A stretch of 64,000 bases of DNA from Rhodospira trueperi (lineage in GTDB: Bacteria > Pseudomonadota > Alphaproteobacteria > Rhodospirillales > Rhodospirillaceae). Made by a program: the position numbers and the translations under genes. Below, in pieces: positions 26,235-35,345 of this stretch. The stretch spans positions 310,001-374,000 of the forward strand of contig NZ_FNAP01000001.1 of NCBI RefSeq assembly GCF_900101965.1, written 5' to 3'. Under the pieces are notes generated by a model, which had not been told where the DNA came from, did no database searches, and saw nothing but the letters and a program-made list of their open reading frames with translations. Within the stretch, counting starts at the first letter, position 1; every line of letters starts with the position of its first letter.

Positions 26235-27446
26235 TTAGCCCGGGGGCGGTTCCGAACCGTGGGCGTTGGGGATGCCGCGATCAATCCTGTGGGCGCGTCC
26301 CAGGTAATCCTTGGCCTGCATCTCGATCAGTCGTGAGACCGTTCGGTCGAACTCGAACACCCCATCCCCGGCCCGATAGAGGTTCTGGGGCGGGGCGTCG
26401 GCGGAACAGATCAGCGCCGTGCGGTGATCGTACAGGGCGTCGACCAACAGCACGAGACGCCGCGCCTTGTCTCGGCCCTCCGGGCCCAGGACTGGGATGC
26501 CGGAGACCAGCACCACATCATAGAGGGTGGCGATCTCCAGATAATCCGCCACGCCGAGCGGACGTTCGCAGAGATCCTCGAACGTGAACCAGGCCGCACC
26601 GTTTCCGGCGCGCGGAACCGGGATGACCCGGCCATGCACCGCGACGCTGTCCGGGGCCTCCTGTGCGCCGTCCAGAAGCGCGCGGAAGGTCTCCTCAAGA
26701 GCGGCGTCGCTGTCCGGCCCCAGGGGATGGTGATACACGGTGCGGCCCTGCAAACGGCCCAGCCGGTAGTCCTGCGCGGCATCCAACTCCAGAATGTCCA
26801 GACGGGTTTCCAGAAGGGCGATGAACGGCAGGAACTTTTCCCGCTGAAGCCCGTCCTTGTACAGGTCGCGGGGGGGACGGTTGGAGGTGGTGACCACAAC
26901 GACGCCGTTTTCCAGAAGCCGCTCGAACAGCCGGGCGACGATCATGGCGTCGGCGATGTCGCGCACCTCCATTTCGTCCAGGCACAACAGGGAAACATCC
27001 GCCGCGATCCGGTCGGCGAGAGGGATCAGGGGATCGTGGCCCTCGCGCCCTTCCTGGCGCCAGCGGTGCAGGGTCTCGTGCACCTCTCTCATCAACTCGT
27101 GAAAGTGCGCGCGCCGTTTCCGGTCCAGCGGAACGGACGAGTGAAACAGGTCCATCAACATGGATTTGCCGCGTCCGACGGCACCGTGAATGTACAGACC
27201 GCGTGGCGATTGATCGACGCTGCGGGCGGACGACGAGGACCGTGATCGCCCTAGCGCGCGGACCCGCGCCATAAGACCGGCGCCCTTTTCCTCCGCCGGA
27301 CGGCGACGCGCCCGATCATGGTCCGGAAGGGCGCGGGCCAGTGCATCCAGCCGATGGACGACGTGCTCCTGGGCGGGGTCGGGCTGGATGTCGCCGGATT
27401 CCAGATTGGTGCGATAACGCGTCAGCGGGCCGTGAAGGTCAGTCAT
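26235..27446 (-). CDS. zapE: Cell division protein ZapE (AFG1-like ATPase)
   Basis: 403 aa. Walker A RGLYIHGAVGRGKSMLMDLF, then AHFHELMREVHETLHRWR, Walker B SLLCLDEMEVRDIADAMI, and sensor VVVVTTSNRPPRDLYKDGLQREKFLPFI are diagnostic of the ZapE/AFG1 family. ZapE binds FtsZ at the constricting septum in an ATP-dependent way in E. coli. A Ser/Arg-rich insertion (about 62-76: RVRALGRSRSSSSARS) before Walker A is longer than usual. It converges on ctrA with only 5 bases between stop codons. Confidence 0.92.
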   Translation of the reverse strand: MTDLHGPLTRYRTNLESGDIQPDPAQEHVVHRLDALARALPDHDRARRRPAEEKGAGLMARVRALGRSRSSSSARSVDQSPRGLYIHGAVGRGKSMLMDLFHSSVPLDRKRRAHFHELMREVHETLHRWRQEGREGHDPLIPLADRIAADVSLLCLDEMEVRDIADAMIVARLFERLLENGVVVVTTSNRPPRDLYKDGLQREKFLPFIALLETRLDILELDAAQDYRLGRLQGRTVYHHPLGPDSDAALEETFRALLDGAQEAPDSVAVHGRVIPVPRAGNGAAWFTFEDLCERPLGVADYLEIATLYDVVLVSGIPVLGPEGRDKARRLVLLVDALYDHRTALICSADAPPQNLYRAGDGVFEFDRTVSRLIEMQAKDYLGRAHRIDRGIPNAHGSEPPPG

Positions 27447-27512
27447 CGCGTCCCCATGGAACCGACACGGGCCATGCGACGGCGGCTGATCGGGTCTTGG
27501 CGCCCATCCGCG

Positions 27513-28244
27513 TCACGAGGGGCTCTGTCCTCCGACCGGCGCTGTCTCCGCTTCCGTGGCGAAACCGAGGCGGGCCGCCGCCACGACCGCGCCTGTGCGG
27601 TTGTTGACCTTGAGGGCTTTCAGGATCGCCGTGACGTGCAGTTTCACGGTGCCCTCCGAAAGGTCCAGGACGCGGGCAATTTCCTTGTTCGACTTGCCCT
27701 GGCCGAGCAGGGCGAGAACCTCTCTCTGGCGTGGGGTCAGCAGTGCGCTGGTGGGGGGCCGCATGCCGACGCGGCCCGGATCGTCCAGGGCGTCCGGATT
27801 ATCGCTGCCCAGGGGCAACGCCTGCTTCAGGCTGGCGACCTCCTTGTCCTCCAGCAGGGCGGGCGGCAGATACACACCGCCGGACAGGACCAGACGCAAG
27901 GCGCCGATCATCACCTTGCCGCTGGACGTCTTCGGGATGAAGCCCGAAGCCCCCAGCCGCACCGCGTCGGCGACGAGGCGGCGATCCTCCGCAGCCGTCA
28001 GCACGACGAGCGGAGTTTCCCCCAGGCGTCGCTTGAGCGCCGTCAGCCCCTCGTGCCACGTCATTCCCGGCATGACGAGATCGAGCAGGGCGAGATCCAC
28101 TCCGGGCGGTTCCTCGGCACGGGCAATGGCTTGGTCGAAGGAGCTGGCCTCCAGGATCTCCAGGCCGGGGTCCAGTTCCGAAAGGACCAGCCGCAATCCG
28201 TCCCGGAAGAGTTCGTGATCGTCTGCGATCAGGATTCTCACCAC
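27513..28244 (-). CDS. NarL/LuxR-family response regulator
   Basis: About 243 aa from a GTG at 28244 (a second GTG is the next codon); the frame is open further upstream without a better start. Receiver: RILIADDHELFRDGLRLVLSEL, phospho-Asp in DLALLDLVMPGM, Lys in SGFIPKTSSGKV. The C-terminal GerE/LuxR helix-turn-helix reads LTPRQREVLALLGQGKSNKEIARVLDLSEGTVKLHVTAILKAL. No histidine kinase is adjacent; the orphan kinase at 19-21 kb is one conceivable partner, without direct evidence. The gene points toward zapE. Confidence 0.88.
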   Translation of the reverse strand: MVRILIADDHELFRDGLRLVLSELDPGLEILEASSFDQAIARAEEPPGVDLALLDLVMPGMTWHEGLTALKRRLGETPLVVLTAAEDRRLVADAVRLGASGFIPKTSSGKVMIGALRLVLSGGVYLPPALLEDKEVASLKQALPLGSDNPDALDDPGRVGMRPPTSALLTPRQREVLALLGQGKSNKEIARVLDLSEGTVKLHVTAILKALKVNNRTGAVVAAARLGFATEAETAPVGGQSPS

Positions 28245-28474
28245 AGTCCTCGCGCCGCTGATGAAGGGCACATTCTCTTGCCGGAGCCCCGACGATCCCG
28301 GCACCGGAAGCAACGCGCGGTGTTCGCACCGCACCCCCGGCTTGTGGGGCCGTCACGGTCGGCCAGCACGCCACGGCCCTCGACTTTCGTAATATATAGT
28401 AGGCGGTTTTGCGCCGTTGGCAAAGTCTTCAGTCGCCGTTACGCCGAGGAAATGTGAACGCCGGCCCGCACCCT

Positions 28475-28927
28475 CTACAGTCGCGGCGGTTGTGGGAGGC
28501 CGCCCTGGGGATAGACGGCCCCATGCCAGTCGCCCCAAGCAGACGGAAGGCTGCCCGCTCCGGTGTGTTCCGACCCCAACGGAGACGACGAGACATAGCC
28601 GGTCCATGTGGTGCCGGGCTTCTCGCACCTGAAGAAAGCCCGCCAGGGCTGCATGAGCCGGCAGTTGCCCAAGTCCTCGCGTTCAAAAACGGCAAAACGC
28701 CCGGTTTCCGCGCAAACCTCTGCCGCCATGGCTCGAATCTGATCCGGTGTCGTTTCCCCCTTGGCGTAGCAGATGACCGGCCGGTTGGCGCTGGACGCGC
28801 CGACGGTGCCCGTGCTGCCGGCCTCGCGTCGGCTGTCCACGAAAGGCGTGCCGCAGGCGCTCAGACCGAGACTCAAGATCACAGCGCCGATGATCGGGCG
28901 GTGTATGCTTGGGATCGCGATCATCAT
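28475..28927 (-). CDS. Putative lipoprotein, unknown function
   Basis: 150 aa from ATG 28927, chosen because GAAGGA lies 6 nt upstream and a signal peptide follows at once. The lipobox is LSACG (Cys near residue 24), predicting lipid anchoring. The mature part has four more Cys: RPVICYAKGE, AAEVCAETG, LGNCRLM, FRCEKPG, which could form two disulfides. The C-terminal 40 residues are Gly/Ser/Pro-rich. No family was recognised. It is divergent from the DHH phosphoesterase gene. Confidence 0.65.
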   Translation of the reverse strand: MMIAIPSIHRPIIGAVILSLGLSACGTPFVDSRREAGSTGTVGASSANRPVICYAKGETTPDQIRAMAAEVCAETGRFAVFEREDLGNCRLMQPWRAFFRCEKPGTTWTGYVSSSPLGSEHTGAGSLPSAWGDWHGAVYPQGGLPQPPRL

Positions 28928-29108
28928 GTGGTGTCCTTCGATTGAGCGCCTGTGAAAACGGGGCGCACCCGCAGTGGAGCCAACACGACACCTCCCAGCG
29001 AAGTCAACAAGCGCCACACCCAGAGTGCTTGCATGGCCGACGTTCGCTTGCGTGGCAGACCGTCCATGCAGTATATGGGGGCTTCTAATGCAGGTGGGAG
29101 GACGTGGG

Positions 29109-30038
29109 ATGGCGGACGCCAAGCATCGCCTTGTGACACGCAGCGATTTCGATGGGCTGGTCTGTGCAGCGTTGCTGAAGGAACTGGACATGATCGACGA
29201 GATCCTGTTCGTCCATCCCAAGGACATGCAGGACGGACAGGTCGAGATCAGTGACCGCGATATTACCACCAATCTTCCCTTCGTTCCCGGCGTTTATTTG
29301 GCATTCGACCACCATTTGTCGGAAACCATCCGTGTCGGTCGGCGCGACAATCACATCATTGATCCGCTGGCGCCTTCGGCGGCGCGGGTCGTGTACGAAC
29401 ACTTTGGGGGCAAGTCAGCGTTTCCTCGCATTTCTGATGAAATGATGGAGGCGGTGGACAAAGCAGATTCTGCTCAATATGAAAAAGATGAAATATTGAA
29501 TCCAAAGGGGTGGGAACTCCTGAATTTCATCATGGATGCGCGAACGGGTCTGGGGCGGTTTCGAACCTTCCGGATTTCGAACTACGCCTTGATGATGGAA
29601 TTGATCGATTACTGTCTCGAACACTCAATCGAAGAAATATTGGCCCTGCCCGATGTGCAGGAGCGCGTTGGTCTCTATCTGGAGCACCAGGAGCGCTTCA
29701 AGGACCAGTTGCAGCGCTGCGGCACCGTTCATGGCAATCTGGTGGTTCTGGACCTTCGGCAGGAAGAGACCATCTGGGCCGGCAACCGCTTCATGATTTA
29801 TGCCCTTTACCCCCAGTGCAACATTTCGGTGCATGTCATGTGGGGGCGCCAGCAATTGAATACGGTGTTCGCGGTGGGCAAGTCGATTTTTGATCGATCT
29901 TCGCGCACCAATATCGGCGCCTTGATGCTGGAATTCGGCGGCGGCGGACACAACGCGGCCGGAACCTGCCAGATCGCGAATGAGAAGGCCCGCGATGTCC
30001 TGTCCGAGCTGATCGCGCGAATCACGGCGGACGGCTGA
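29109..30038 (+). CDS. DHH-family phosphoesterase
   Basis: 309 aa from ATG 29109. The first motif RLVTRSDFDGLVCAALL supplies metal-binding Asp residues, the signature AFDHH follows at about residue 64, and the C-terminal DHHA1 domain ends FGGGGHNAAGTCQIA, the substrate-binding glycine loop. Related proteins are exopolyphosphatases, cyclic-dinucleotide phosphodiesterases or nanoRNases. Its place just upstream of pstS is suggestive of a phosphate-related role, possibly polyphosphate or pyrophosphate hydrolysis, as inference. Codons around 29440-29650 are AT-richer than the surroundings. Confidence 0.82.
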   Translation: MADAKHRLVTRSDFDGLVCAALLKELDMIDEILFVHPKDMQDGQVEISDRDITTNLPFVPGVYLAFDHHLSETIRVGRRDNHIIDPLAPSAARVVYEHFGGKSAFPRISDEMMEAVDKADSAQYEKDEILNPKGWELLNFIMDARTGLGRFRTFRISNYALMMELIDYCLEHSIEEILALPDVQERVGLYLEHQERFKDQLQRCGTVHGNLVVLDLRQEETIWAGNRFMIYALYPQCNISVHVMWGRQQLNTVFAVGKSIFDRSSRTNIGALMLEFGGGGHNAAGTCQIANEKARDVLSELIARITADG

Positions 30039-30360
30039 GGGGCGTTTCGGATTTCCTGATCGTCTTGTCACGCTGTCCGGCGCCCGAAAGGGTGCCTGGG
30101 CATGGGGTCGCGCGCGCCGGAATGGTGCGGTGCGAAAAAGCCGCGTGGATAAAACCGGCATTCATCCGTCCTTGTAAAAAAACATTCACGGACCTGTCAC
30201 AAGGGAGTCTCCGTCCGCGAGTACGGTGCGGCGCATTCGGACGTCCGGCGAGACGTTCGAAATGGCGTGTCCTTTCGGTGGCGGGAACCGCCCGTGCCGA
30301 GGCTGTTCGAGAAGGGTTTCCTTCCGAAAAACGCTTCCCAAAACGATTTTGGAGGTCCTC
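30039..30360. other. Gene-free 322-base leader region of pstS
   Basis: It contains a tetraloop hairpin after the DHH gene (GGCGCCC-GAAA-GGGTGCC, 30079-30096; no T-run) and a Pho-box-like site at 30194-30211. No convincing coding is seen; the short frames have no family-like sequence. It should carry the pstS promoter. Confidence 0.5.
30194..30211 (+). promoter_or_regulatory. Candidate Pho box upstream of pstS
   Basis: CTGTCAC-AAGG-GAGTCTC. The first 7-mer matches the PhoB repeat CTGTCAY perfectly; the second matches at four of seven positions with the right 4-nt spacing. It lies about 150 nt before pstS. It is plausible because phoB is encoded at the end of the same cluster. Confidence 0.4.
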
Positions 30361-31380
30361 GTGATCAAGAAGAGCATTCTGCTGGCCGCCGTGGCCACCG
30401 TCGGTTTCGTCGGCGTTGCCGAGGCGCGCGACCAGATCCGCATCGTCGGTTCCTCGACCGTCTATCCGTTCACCACGGTCGTGGCCGAGAACTTCGGCAA
30501 GAAGACCGGCAACCCGACCCCGGTCGTCGAGTCCACCGGTTCCGGCGGCGGCTTCAAGCTGTTCTGCGCTGGCCTGGGCGTGGAGCATCCAGACTTCACC
30601 AACGCCTCGCGCGCCATCAAGTCGTCCGAGATCGAGACCTGCGCCAGCAACGGCGTCGAGGCGATCACCGAGATGAAGGTTGGCTACGACGGCATCGTCA
30701 TGGCCAACTCCAAGGCGTCCGCCGTGCTGGAACTGACCAAGGAGCAGATCTTCCTGGCCCTGGCCAAGGACGTGCCGCAGGACGGTCAGTGGGTTCCGAA
30801 CCCCTACATGAACTGGAGCGATATTGATCCGTCGCTGCCGGACGAAAAGATCGAGATTCTGGGTCCGCCCCCGACCTCCGGCACTCGTGACGCCTTCCTG
30901 GAACTGGTCATGGAACCGGGCTGCGAAGCGTTCGCCGAATGCCAGGACCTGTCCAAGGACGACTTCAAGGCCCGCGCCTTCACCCTGCGTGAGGACGGCG
31001 GCTTCGTCGAGGCCGGCGAGAACGACAACCTGATCGTTCAGAAGCTGGAAGCCAACCCGGCCGCCGTCGGCATCTTCGGGTATTCCTTCCTGGATCAGAA
31101 CATGGACAAGATCCAGGGTGCGGTGATCGAGGGCGAGGCTCCGACCTTCGAGAACATCGCCTCCGGCGCTTACCCGGTCTCCCGTCCGCTCTTCGTGTAC
31201 GTCAAGCTGGCGCACATGGGCGTGATCCCGGGCATGGAAGAGTTCCTGGAAGAGTACACCGCCGACGCCGCCTGGGGCCCCGAGGGCTACCTGTCCGACA
31301 AGGGCCTGATCCCGATGCCGGACGCCGAGCGTGCGGCCATGCGCGAGGCCGTCGTGGGCAAGGTTGACAACGTCAACTAA
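30361..31380 (+). CDS. pstS: Phosphate ABC transporter substrate-binding protein PstS
   Basis: 339 aa from GTG 30361, supported by GGAGG 5 nt upstream; the frame is open before it but a signal peptide starts here (KKSILLAAVATVGFVGVAEA, cleaved before RDQ). The phosphate-binding loops are visible: IVGSSTVYPFTT, ESTGSGGGFKLFCAG, ASRAIKSSE, GPPPTSGTRDAFLELV. It captures periplasmic phosphate with high affinity for PstCAB. A terminator hairpin follows, so pstS is probably made in excess over the membrane parts. Confidence 0.94.
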   Translation: MIKKSILLAAVATVGFVGVAEARDQIRIVGSSTVYPFTTVVAENFGKKTGNPTPVVESTGSGGGFKLFCAGLGVEHPDFTNASRAIKSSEIETCASNGVEAITEMKVGYDGIVMANSKASAVLELTKEQIFLALAKDVPQDGQWVPNPYMNWSDIDPSLPDEKIEILGPPPTSGTRDAFLELVMEPGCEAFAECQDLSKDDFKARAFTLREDGGFVEAGENDNLIVQKLEANPAAVGIFGYSFLDQNMDKIQGAVIEGEAPTFENIASGAYPVSRPLFVYVKLAHMGVIPGMEEFLEEYTADAAWGPEGYLSDKGLIPMPDAERAAMREAVVGKVDNVN

Positions 31381-31401
31381 GGACAACCCGCTTCGGCAGG
31401 T

Positions 31402-31418
31402 GTCATCCGTGGGATGAC
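31402..31418 (+). repeat. Short hairpin after pstS
   Basis: GTCATCC-GTG-GGATGAC, a 7-bp perfect stem 21 nt after the pstS stop. It probably stabilises the 3' end of the pstS message. Confidence 0.45.
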
Positions 31419-31426
31419 GCCGACGA

Positions 31427-31484
31427 GTCACTGGCGGCCGGTTCCGGCCGGCTGCCGGTGGCCGTCGGTGATCACTTTTTTTTT
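31427..31484 (+). terminator. Intrinsic terminator/attenuator between pstS and pstC
   Basis: A GC-rich nested stem (outer GTCACTG with CGGTGAT; inner GGCCGG with CCGGCC) is followed at once by nine T residues (31476-31484). Partial read-through would give a high PstS:PstCAB ratio, as is common for binding proteins. pstC begins 122 nt later. Confidence 0.65.
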
Positions 31485-31606
31485 CGGAACAGAGCTACTA
31501 AAGGGCGTCATGGCCCGCGACAGGATCAGCCGGACACGTCCGGTCCTGAGCCGAGACCCGGACCTCATGCCCAACGGACCCTGGTCCGGAACACGGGAAT
31601 TCGTTC

Positions 31607-33073
31607 ATGGATACCATACTTGTTATTGTCGCTATCGTGCTTCTGGCGGCGGCCGGTTTCGTCATGGGGCGCCGCAGGGCGGTCGTCCGCAGCGGCGGCG
31701 TCAGCCGCAGTCTTCATTCCCTGCCGAATTACCATGGCCATTTCGTTGCGCTCTGGAGCGCGGTGCCGGCGTTGATCCTGCTGGTGCTGTGGTTGCCTCT
31801 GGAACCGACCCTGGCGATGAACGCGGCGCTGGACTATTTCCAGCAACATATTGCCGAGGCCAACAATCTTGAGACGATCCGGCAGTCGAAGCTGGCATTG
31901 CTGCTCGGCCTGTCCCCGGACCAGACGACCATCCGGCTCGAAGACCTTGCGGCCGACCAGTTCGGTCTGTTGCAGACGGAAATCCGCAACATGGCGGCCG
32001 GCGGAGCCTCGACCGGGCACGCCGCCTTCATGCAGGAGGTGGCGGACGTCTATTCAGGGTACCGCGAAACCAGCTACATCCTGATGTTCGTCGTGTGCTT
32101 GGCCCTGGCCGGCGCCGGCGCCGGATTTGCCTGGACCCGCATCGCTCCAGAGATGCGCGCCCGCAACCACGTTGAGCGGGCCATCACTTGGTTCATGATT
32201 TTGTGCTCGACGGTGGCCATCCTGACGACGGTGGGCATCGTCCTGTCACTGCTGTTCGAGGCGATGCGGTTCTTCGCCCAGATCCCGGTGACCGACTTCA
32301 TTTTCGGATTGCACTGGAGCCCTCAGACGGCGATCCGCGAGGATCAGGTCGGCTCCACCGGTGCCTTCGGCGCGGTGCCGCTGTTCGCCGGTACGATCCT
32401 GATTTCGCTCATCGCCATGTGCGTAGCAGTCCCGGTCGGTTTGTTCTCGGCCATCTACATGGCCGAATACGCCGACAACCGGGTGCGGGCGGTGGTCAAG
32501 CCGATCCTGGAGATCCTGGCCGGCATTCCCACGGTGGTCTACGGCTTCTTCGCCGCCCTGACGGTGGCTCCGTTCTTCCGCGGCGTGGGTGAGAGCATTG
32601 GCCTCGACGTGTCCTCGGAAAGCGCGCTGGCGGCCGGCATGGTGATGGGGATCATGATCATTCCCTTCGTCAGTTCCCTCAGCGACGACGTCATCACCGC
32701 CGTGCCGCAGTCCATGCGGGAAGGCTCGTACGGTCTGGGCGCGACCAAGTCGGAAACGATCACGCGGGTCATCCTGCCGGCCGCCCTCCCGGGCGTCGTC
32801 GGCGGCATTCTGCTCGCCGTCAGCCGGGCCATCGGCGAGACCATGATCGTGGTCATGGCCGCCGGGCTGGGAGCCAACCTCACGGCCAACCCGCTGGAGG
32901 CTGTGACGACGGTGACGGTGCAGATCGTGACCCTGCTGGTCGGTGACCAGGAATTCGACAGCCCCAAGACACTGGCGGCCTTCGCCTTGGGTCTGGTGTT
33001 GTTCCTGATGACACTGTGCCTGAACATCATCGCTCTGCATGTGGTGCGGAAGTACCGGGAGCAGTACGAGTAG
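31607..33073 (+). CDS. pstC: Phosphate ABC transporter permease PstC
   Basis: 488 aa. E. coli PstC is 319 aa; the extra length is an N-terminal region with its own TM helices (residues 2-20, 47-65, 160-180) and a periplasmic loop, the extended form known in alphaproteobacteria. The C-terminal 280 residues are the six-helix permease with the ATPase-contact loop SMREGSYGLGATKSETITRVILPAALPGVVGG. It passes phosphate across the inner membrane with PstA. A further start could not be preferred over ATG 31607. Confidence 0.93.
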   Translation: MDTILVIVAIVLLAAAGFVMGRRRAVVRSGGVSRSLHSLPNYHGHFVALWSAVPALILLVLWLPLEPTLAMNAALDYFQQHIAEANNLETIRQSKLALLLGLSPDQTTIRLEDLAADQFGLLQTEIRNMAAGGASTGHAAFMQEVADVYSGYRETSYILMFVVCLALAGAGAGFAWTRIAPEMRARNHVERAITWFMILCSTVAILTTVGIVLSLLFEAMRFFAQIPVTDFIFGLHWSPQTAIREDQVGSTGAFGAVPLFAGTILISLIAMCVAVPVGLFSAIYMAEYADNRVRAVVKPILEILAGIPTVVYGFFAALTVAPFFRGVGESIGLDVSSESALAAGMVMGIMIIPFVSSLSDDVITAVPQSMREGSYGLGATKSETITRVILPAALPGVVGGILLAVSRAIGETMIVVMAAGLGANLTANPLEAVTTVTVQIVTLLVGDQEFDSPKTLAAFALGLVLFLMTLCLNIIALHVVRKYREQYE

Positions 33074-33144
33074 CGATCAACAGGCGGCGCCGCTTGAGCC
33101 GGCGCCGCCCGCGTCTCCGCCATGACCGGAGCGAGTGAGGATCC

Positions 33145-34491
33145 ATGACGACGAATGCCGGGTCGGTCACGACCCCCAAGGAAAAGATGCGTGCGACCCT
33201 GAAGCACCGCTATGCGGCGGAAAAGCGCTTCCAGGCGTATGGCATCGCGGCCATCCTGATCGCGCTGGCGATGCTGGTGACCCTGTTCGTCACCATCATC
33301 GGCAACGGGTTCACGGCTTTCCAGCAGTACACCGTGCATCTGGACGTGACCCTGTATCCGCAGGACATCGACCCCGATGGAACAGGGGACCCGGAGGTGC
33401 TGTCCAAGGCGAACTATCAGTCCGCCGTTAACGACGCCATGTACGCCCTGTTCCCGGAAGCCACCGACCGACAGGCGCGGCGCGCCGTGCGCGAACTCAT
33501 CAGTCCGGGCGCCAACTATGTGATCCGCGACATGGTGATGGACGATCCGTCGCTGGTCGGGCAGCGCATCAGCGTACGCGTGCCGCTGGCCTCGGAGTAC
33601 GACCAGGTCCTGAAGGGCAACGTGGATCCGGTGGTTGATTTCACGGCGTTCAAGGAAGGCAGCACGTCGGTCGACTGGTCGCTGTCGCCGGAGGAACGCC
33701 TGATCAGTGAGAAACAGGCCGACTACCTGCAACAGCTCATTCGTCAGGGTGAGGTTGAGGCATCGTTCAACCGATGGTTCTTCACCAACGGTGACAGCCG
33801 GCAACCGGAATTGGCCGGTATCTGGGGCGCGGCCGTCGGGTCCATGTTCACGCTGATGGTGACCCTTGCGTTGTCGTTTCCCATCGGTGTGTCGGCGGCC
33901 GTCTACCTGGAAGAGTTCGCGCCTAAGAACCGGCTGACGGACATCATCGAAGTCAACATCAACAACTTGGCGGCCGTGCCGTCCATCGTCTTTGGTCTGC
34001 TCGGCCTTGCGGTGTTCCTCCAGTTCTTCGGAATGCCGCGCTCCGCGCCGCTGGTTGGCGGTCTGGTGCTGACGTTGATGACGCTGCCGACCATCATCAT
34101 CGCCAGCCGCGCCGCGTTGAAGTCGGTTCCGCCCTCGATTCGGGAAGCCGCGCTGGGCGTCGGCGCCTCCAAGCTGCAATGCATCTTCCATCATGTCTTG
34201 CCGCTGGCCATGCCTGGCATGCTGACCGGCACCATCATCGGCATGGCTCAGGCGCTGGGTGAGACGGCGCCGCTGCTGATGATCGGCATGGTGGCCTTCG
34301 TAGTGGACATTCCGGGATCGCCTCTGGACCCAGCGACGGTCATGCCTGTGCAGATTTACCTGTGGTCCGACAGCCCCGAGCGCGCGTTCACCGAGCGCAC
34401 CTCGGCGGCCATCATGTGCCTTCTGGGCTTCCTCATCCTGATGAATGCGGCGGCCGTGCTGCTGCGCAAACGCTTTGAACGACGGTGGTAA
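33145..34491 (+). CDS. pstA: Phosphate ABC transporter permease PstA
   Basis: 448 aa, versus about 296 in E. coli. Residues 1-220 hold an N-terminal TM helix (about 32-55) and an extra domain (alphaproteobacterial PstA extension). The permease core follows: FPIGVSAAVYLEEFAPKN, NINNLAAVPSIVFGLLGLAVF, and the ATPase-contact loop SIREAALGVGASKLQCIFHHVLPLAMPGMLTG. It forms the channel with PstC. It lies 71 bases after pstC and 6 before pstB. Confidence 0.93.
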   Translation: MTTNAGSVTTPKEKMRATLKHRYAAEKRFQAYGIAAILIALAMLVTLFVTIIGNGFTAFQQYTVHLDVTLYPQDIDPDGTGDPEVLSKANYQSAVNDAMYALFPEATDRQARRAVRELISPGANYVIRDMVMDDPSLVGQRISVRVPLASEYDQVLKGNVDPVVDFTAFKEGSTSVDWSLSPEERLISEKQADYLQQLIRQGEVEASFNRWFFTNGDSRQPELAGIWGAAVGSMFTLMVTLALSFPIGVSAAVYLEEFAPKNRLTDIIEVNINNLAAVPSIVFGLLGLAVFLQFFGMPRSAPLVGGLVLTLMTLPTIIIASRAALKSVPPSIREAALGVGASKLQCIFHHVLPLAMPGMLTGTIIGMAQALGETAPLLMIGMVAFVVDIPGSPLDPATVMPVQIYLWSDSPERAFTERTSAAIMCLLGFLILMNAAAVLLRKRFERRW

Positions 34492-34497
34492 AAAACC

Positions 34498-35331
34498 ATG
34501 ACCCATCTGCGGAACGATCCCGAGCAGCAGCACGAGTACCCCGAGACCACGGCCGGCAAGCCCACCGTGGACGGCGACGCCAAGGTGGCGGCGCGCGGCG
34601 CCAACGTCTTCTACGGCGCGAAGCAGGCCATCAAAGAGGTGAGCCTGGATATCGCGCCGAACGAGGTGACGTCCTTCATCGGCCCGTCCGGCTGCGGCAA
34701 GTCCACGTTTCTGCGAGCACTGAACCGCATGAACGACATCATTGATATCTGCCGGGTCACCGGGGATATCCGGCTGGACGGGGAGGACATCTACGACCGC
34801 AAGGTGGATGTCGTGCAACTGCGCGCCCGCGTGGGCATGGTGTTCCAGAAGCCGAACCCGTTCCCGAAGTCGATCTTCGAGAACGTGGCCTACGGCCCGC
34901 GCATCCACGGTTTGGTTGCGCACAAGGACGAGTTGGACGAGATCGTTCACACCAGCCTTGAGCGCGCCGGCCTGCTCGGTGAGGTGAAGGATCGCCTCGA
35001 GACTCCGGGCACCGGCCTGTCGGGCGGTCAGCAGCAGCGCCTGTGCATCGCCCGCGCCATCGCCGTCAGCCCCGAGGTGATCCTGATGGACGAGCCGTGT
35101 TCCGCGCTCGATCCCATCGCCACCGCCAAGATCGAGGAACTGATCGACGAACTGCGCGGCAACTATACTATCGTGATCGTCACGCACTCGATGCAACAGG
35201 CGGCTCGCGTCTCCCAGCGCACGGCCTTCTTCCATCTTGGCAACCTTGTAGAGATGGGCGATACAGAGACCATCTTCACGAATCCGGAGCACAAGCTGAC
35301 ACAAGGCTACATCACGGGCCGCTTCGGCTGA
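34498..35331 (+). CDS. pstB: Phosphate ABC transporter ATPase PstB
   Basis: 277 aa. Walker [23 protein letters not shown]-loop [22 protein letters not shown], signature [16 protein letters not shown], Walker [15 protein letters not shown] and switch His [26 protein letters not shown] and the FQKPNPFP loop are typical of PstB. It energises phosphate uptake and relays the transport state to PhoU. The first 30 residues are a variable, acidic extension. Confidence 0.96.
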   Translation: MTHLRNDPEQQHEYPETTAGKPTVDGDAKVAARGANVFYGAKQAIKEVSLDIAPNEVTSFIGPSGCGKSTFLRALNRMNDIIDICRVTGDIRLDGEDIYDRKVDVVQLRARVGMVFQKPNPFPKSIFENVAYGPRIHGLVAHKDELDEIVHTSLERAGLLGEVKDRLETPGTGLSGGQQQRLCIARAIAVSPEVILMDEPCSALDPIATAKIEELIDELRGNYTIVIVTHSMQQAARVSQRTAFFHLGNLVEMGDTETIFTNPEHKLTQGYITGRFG

Positions 35332-35345
35332 GCAGGGACCAGTTC

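Noticed and set aside
32539-35304. 921-codon open frame antisense to the pst genes
   Set aside because: Mirrors the codon structure of pstC, pstA and pstB; no domain-like sequence.
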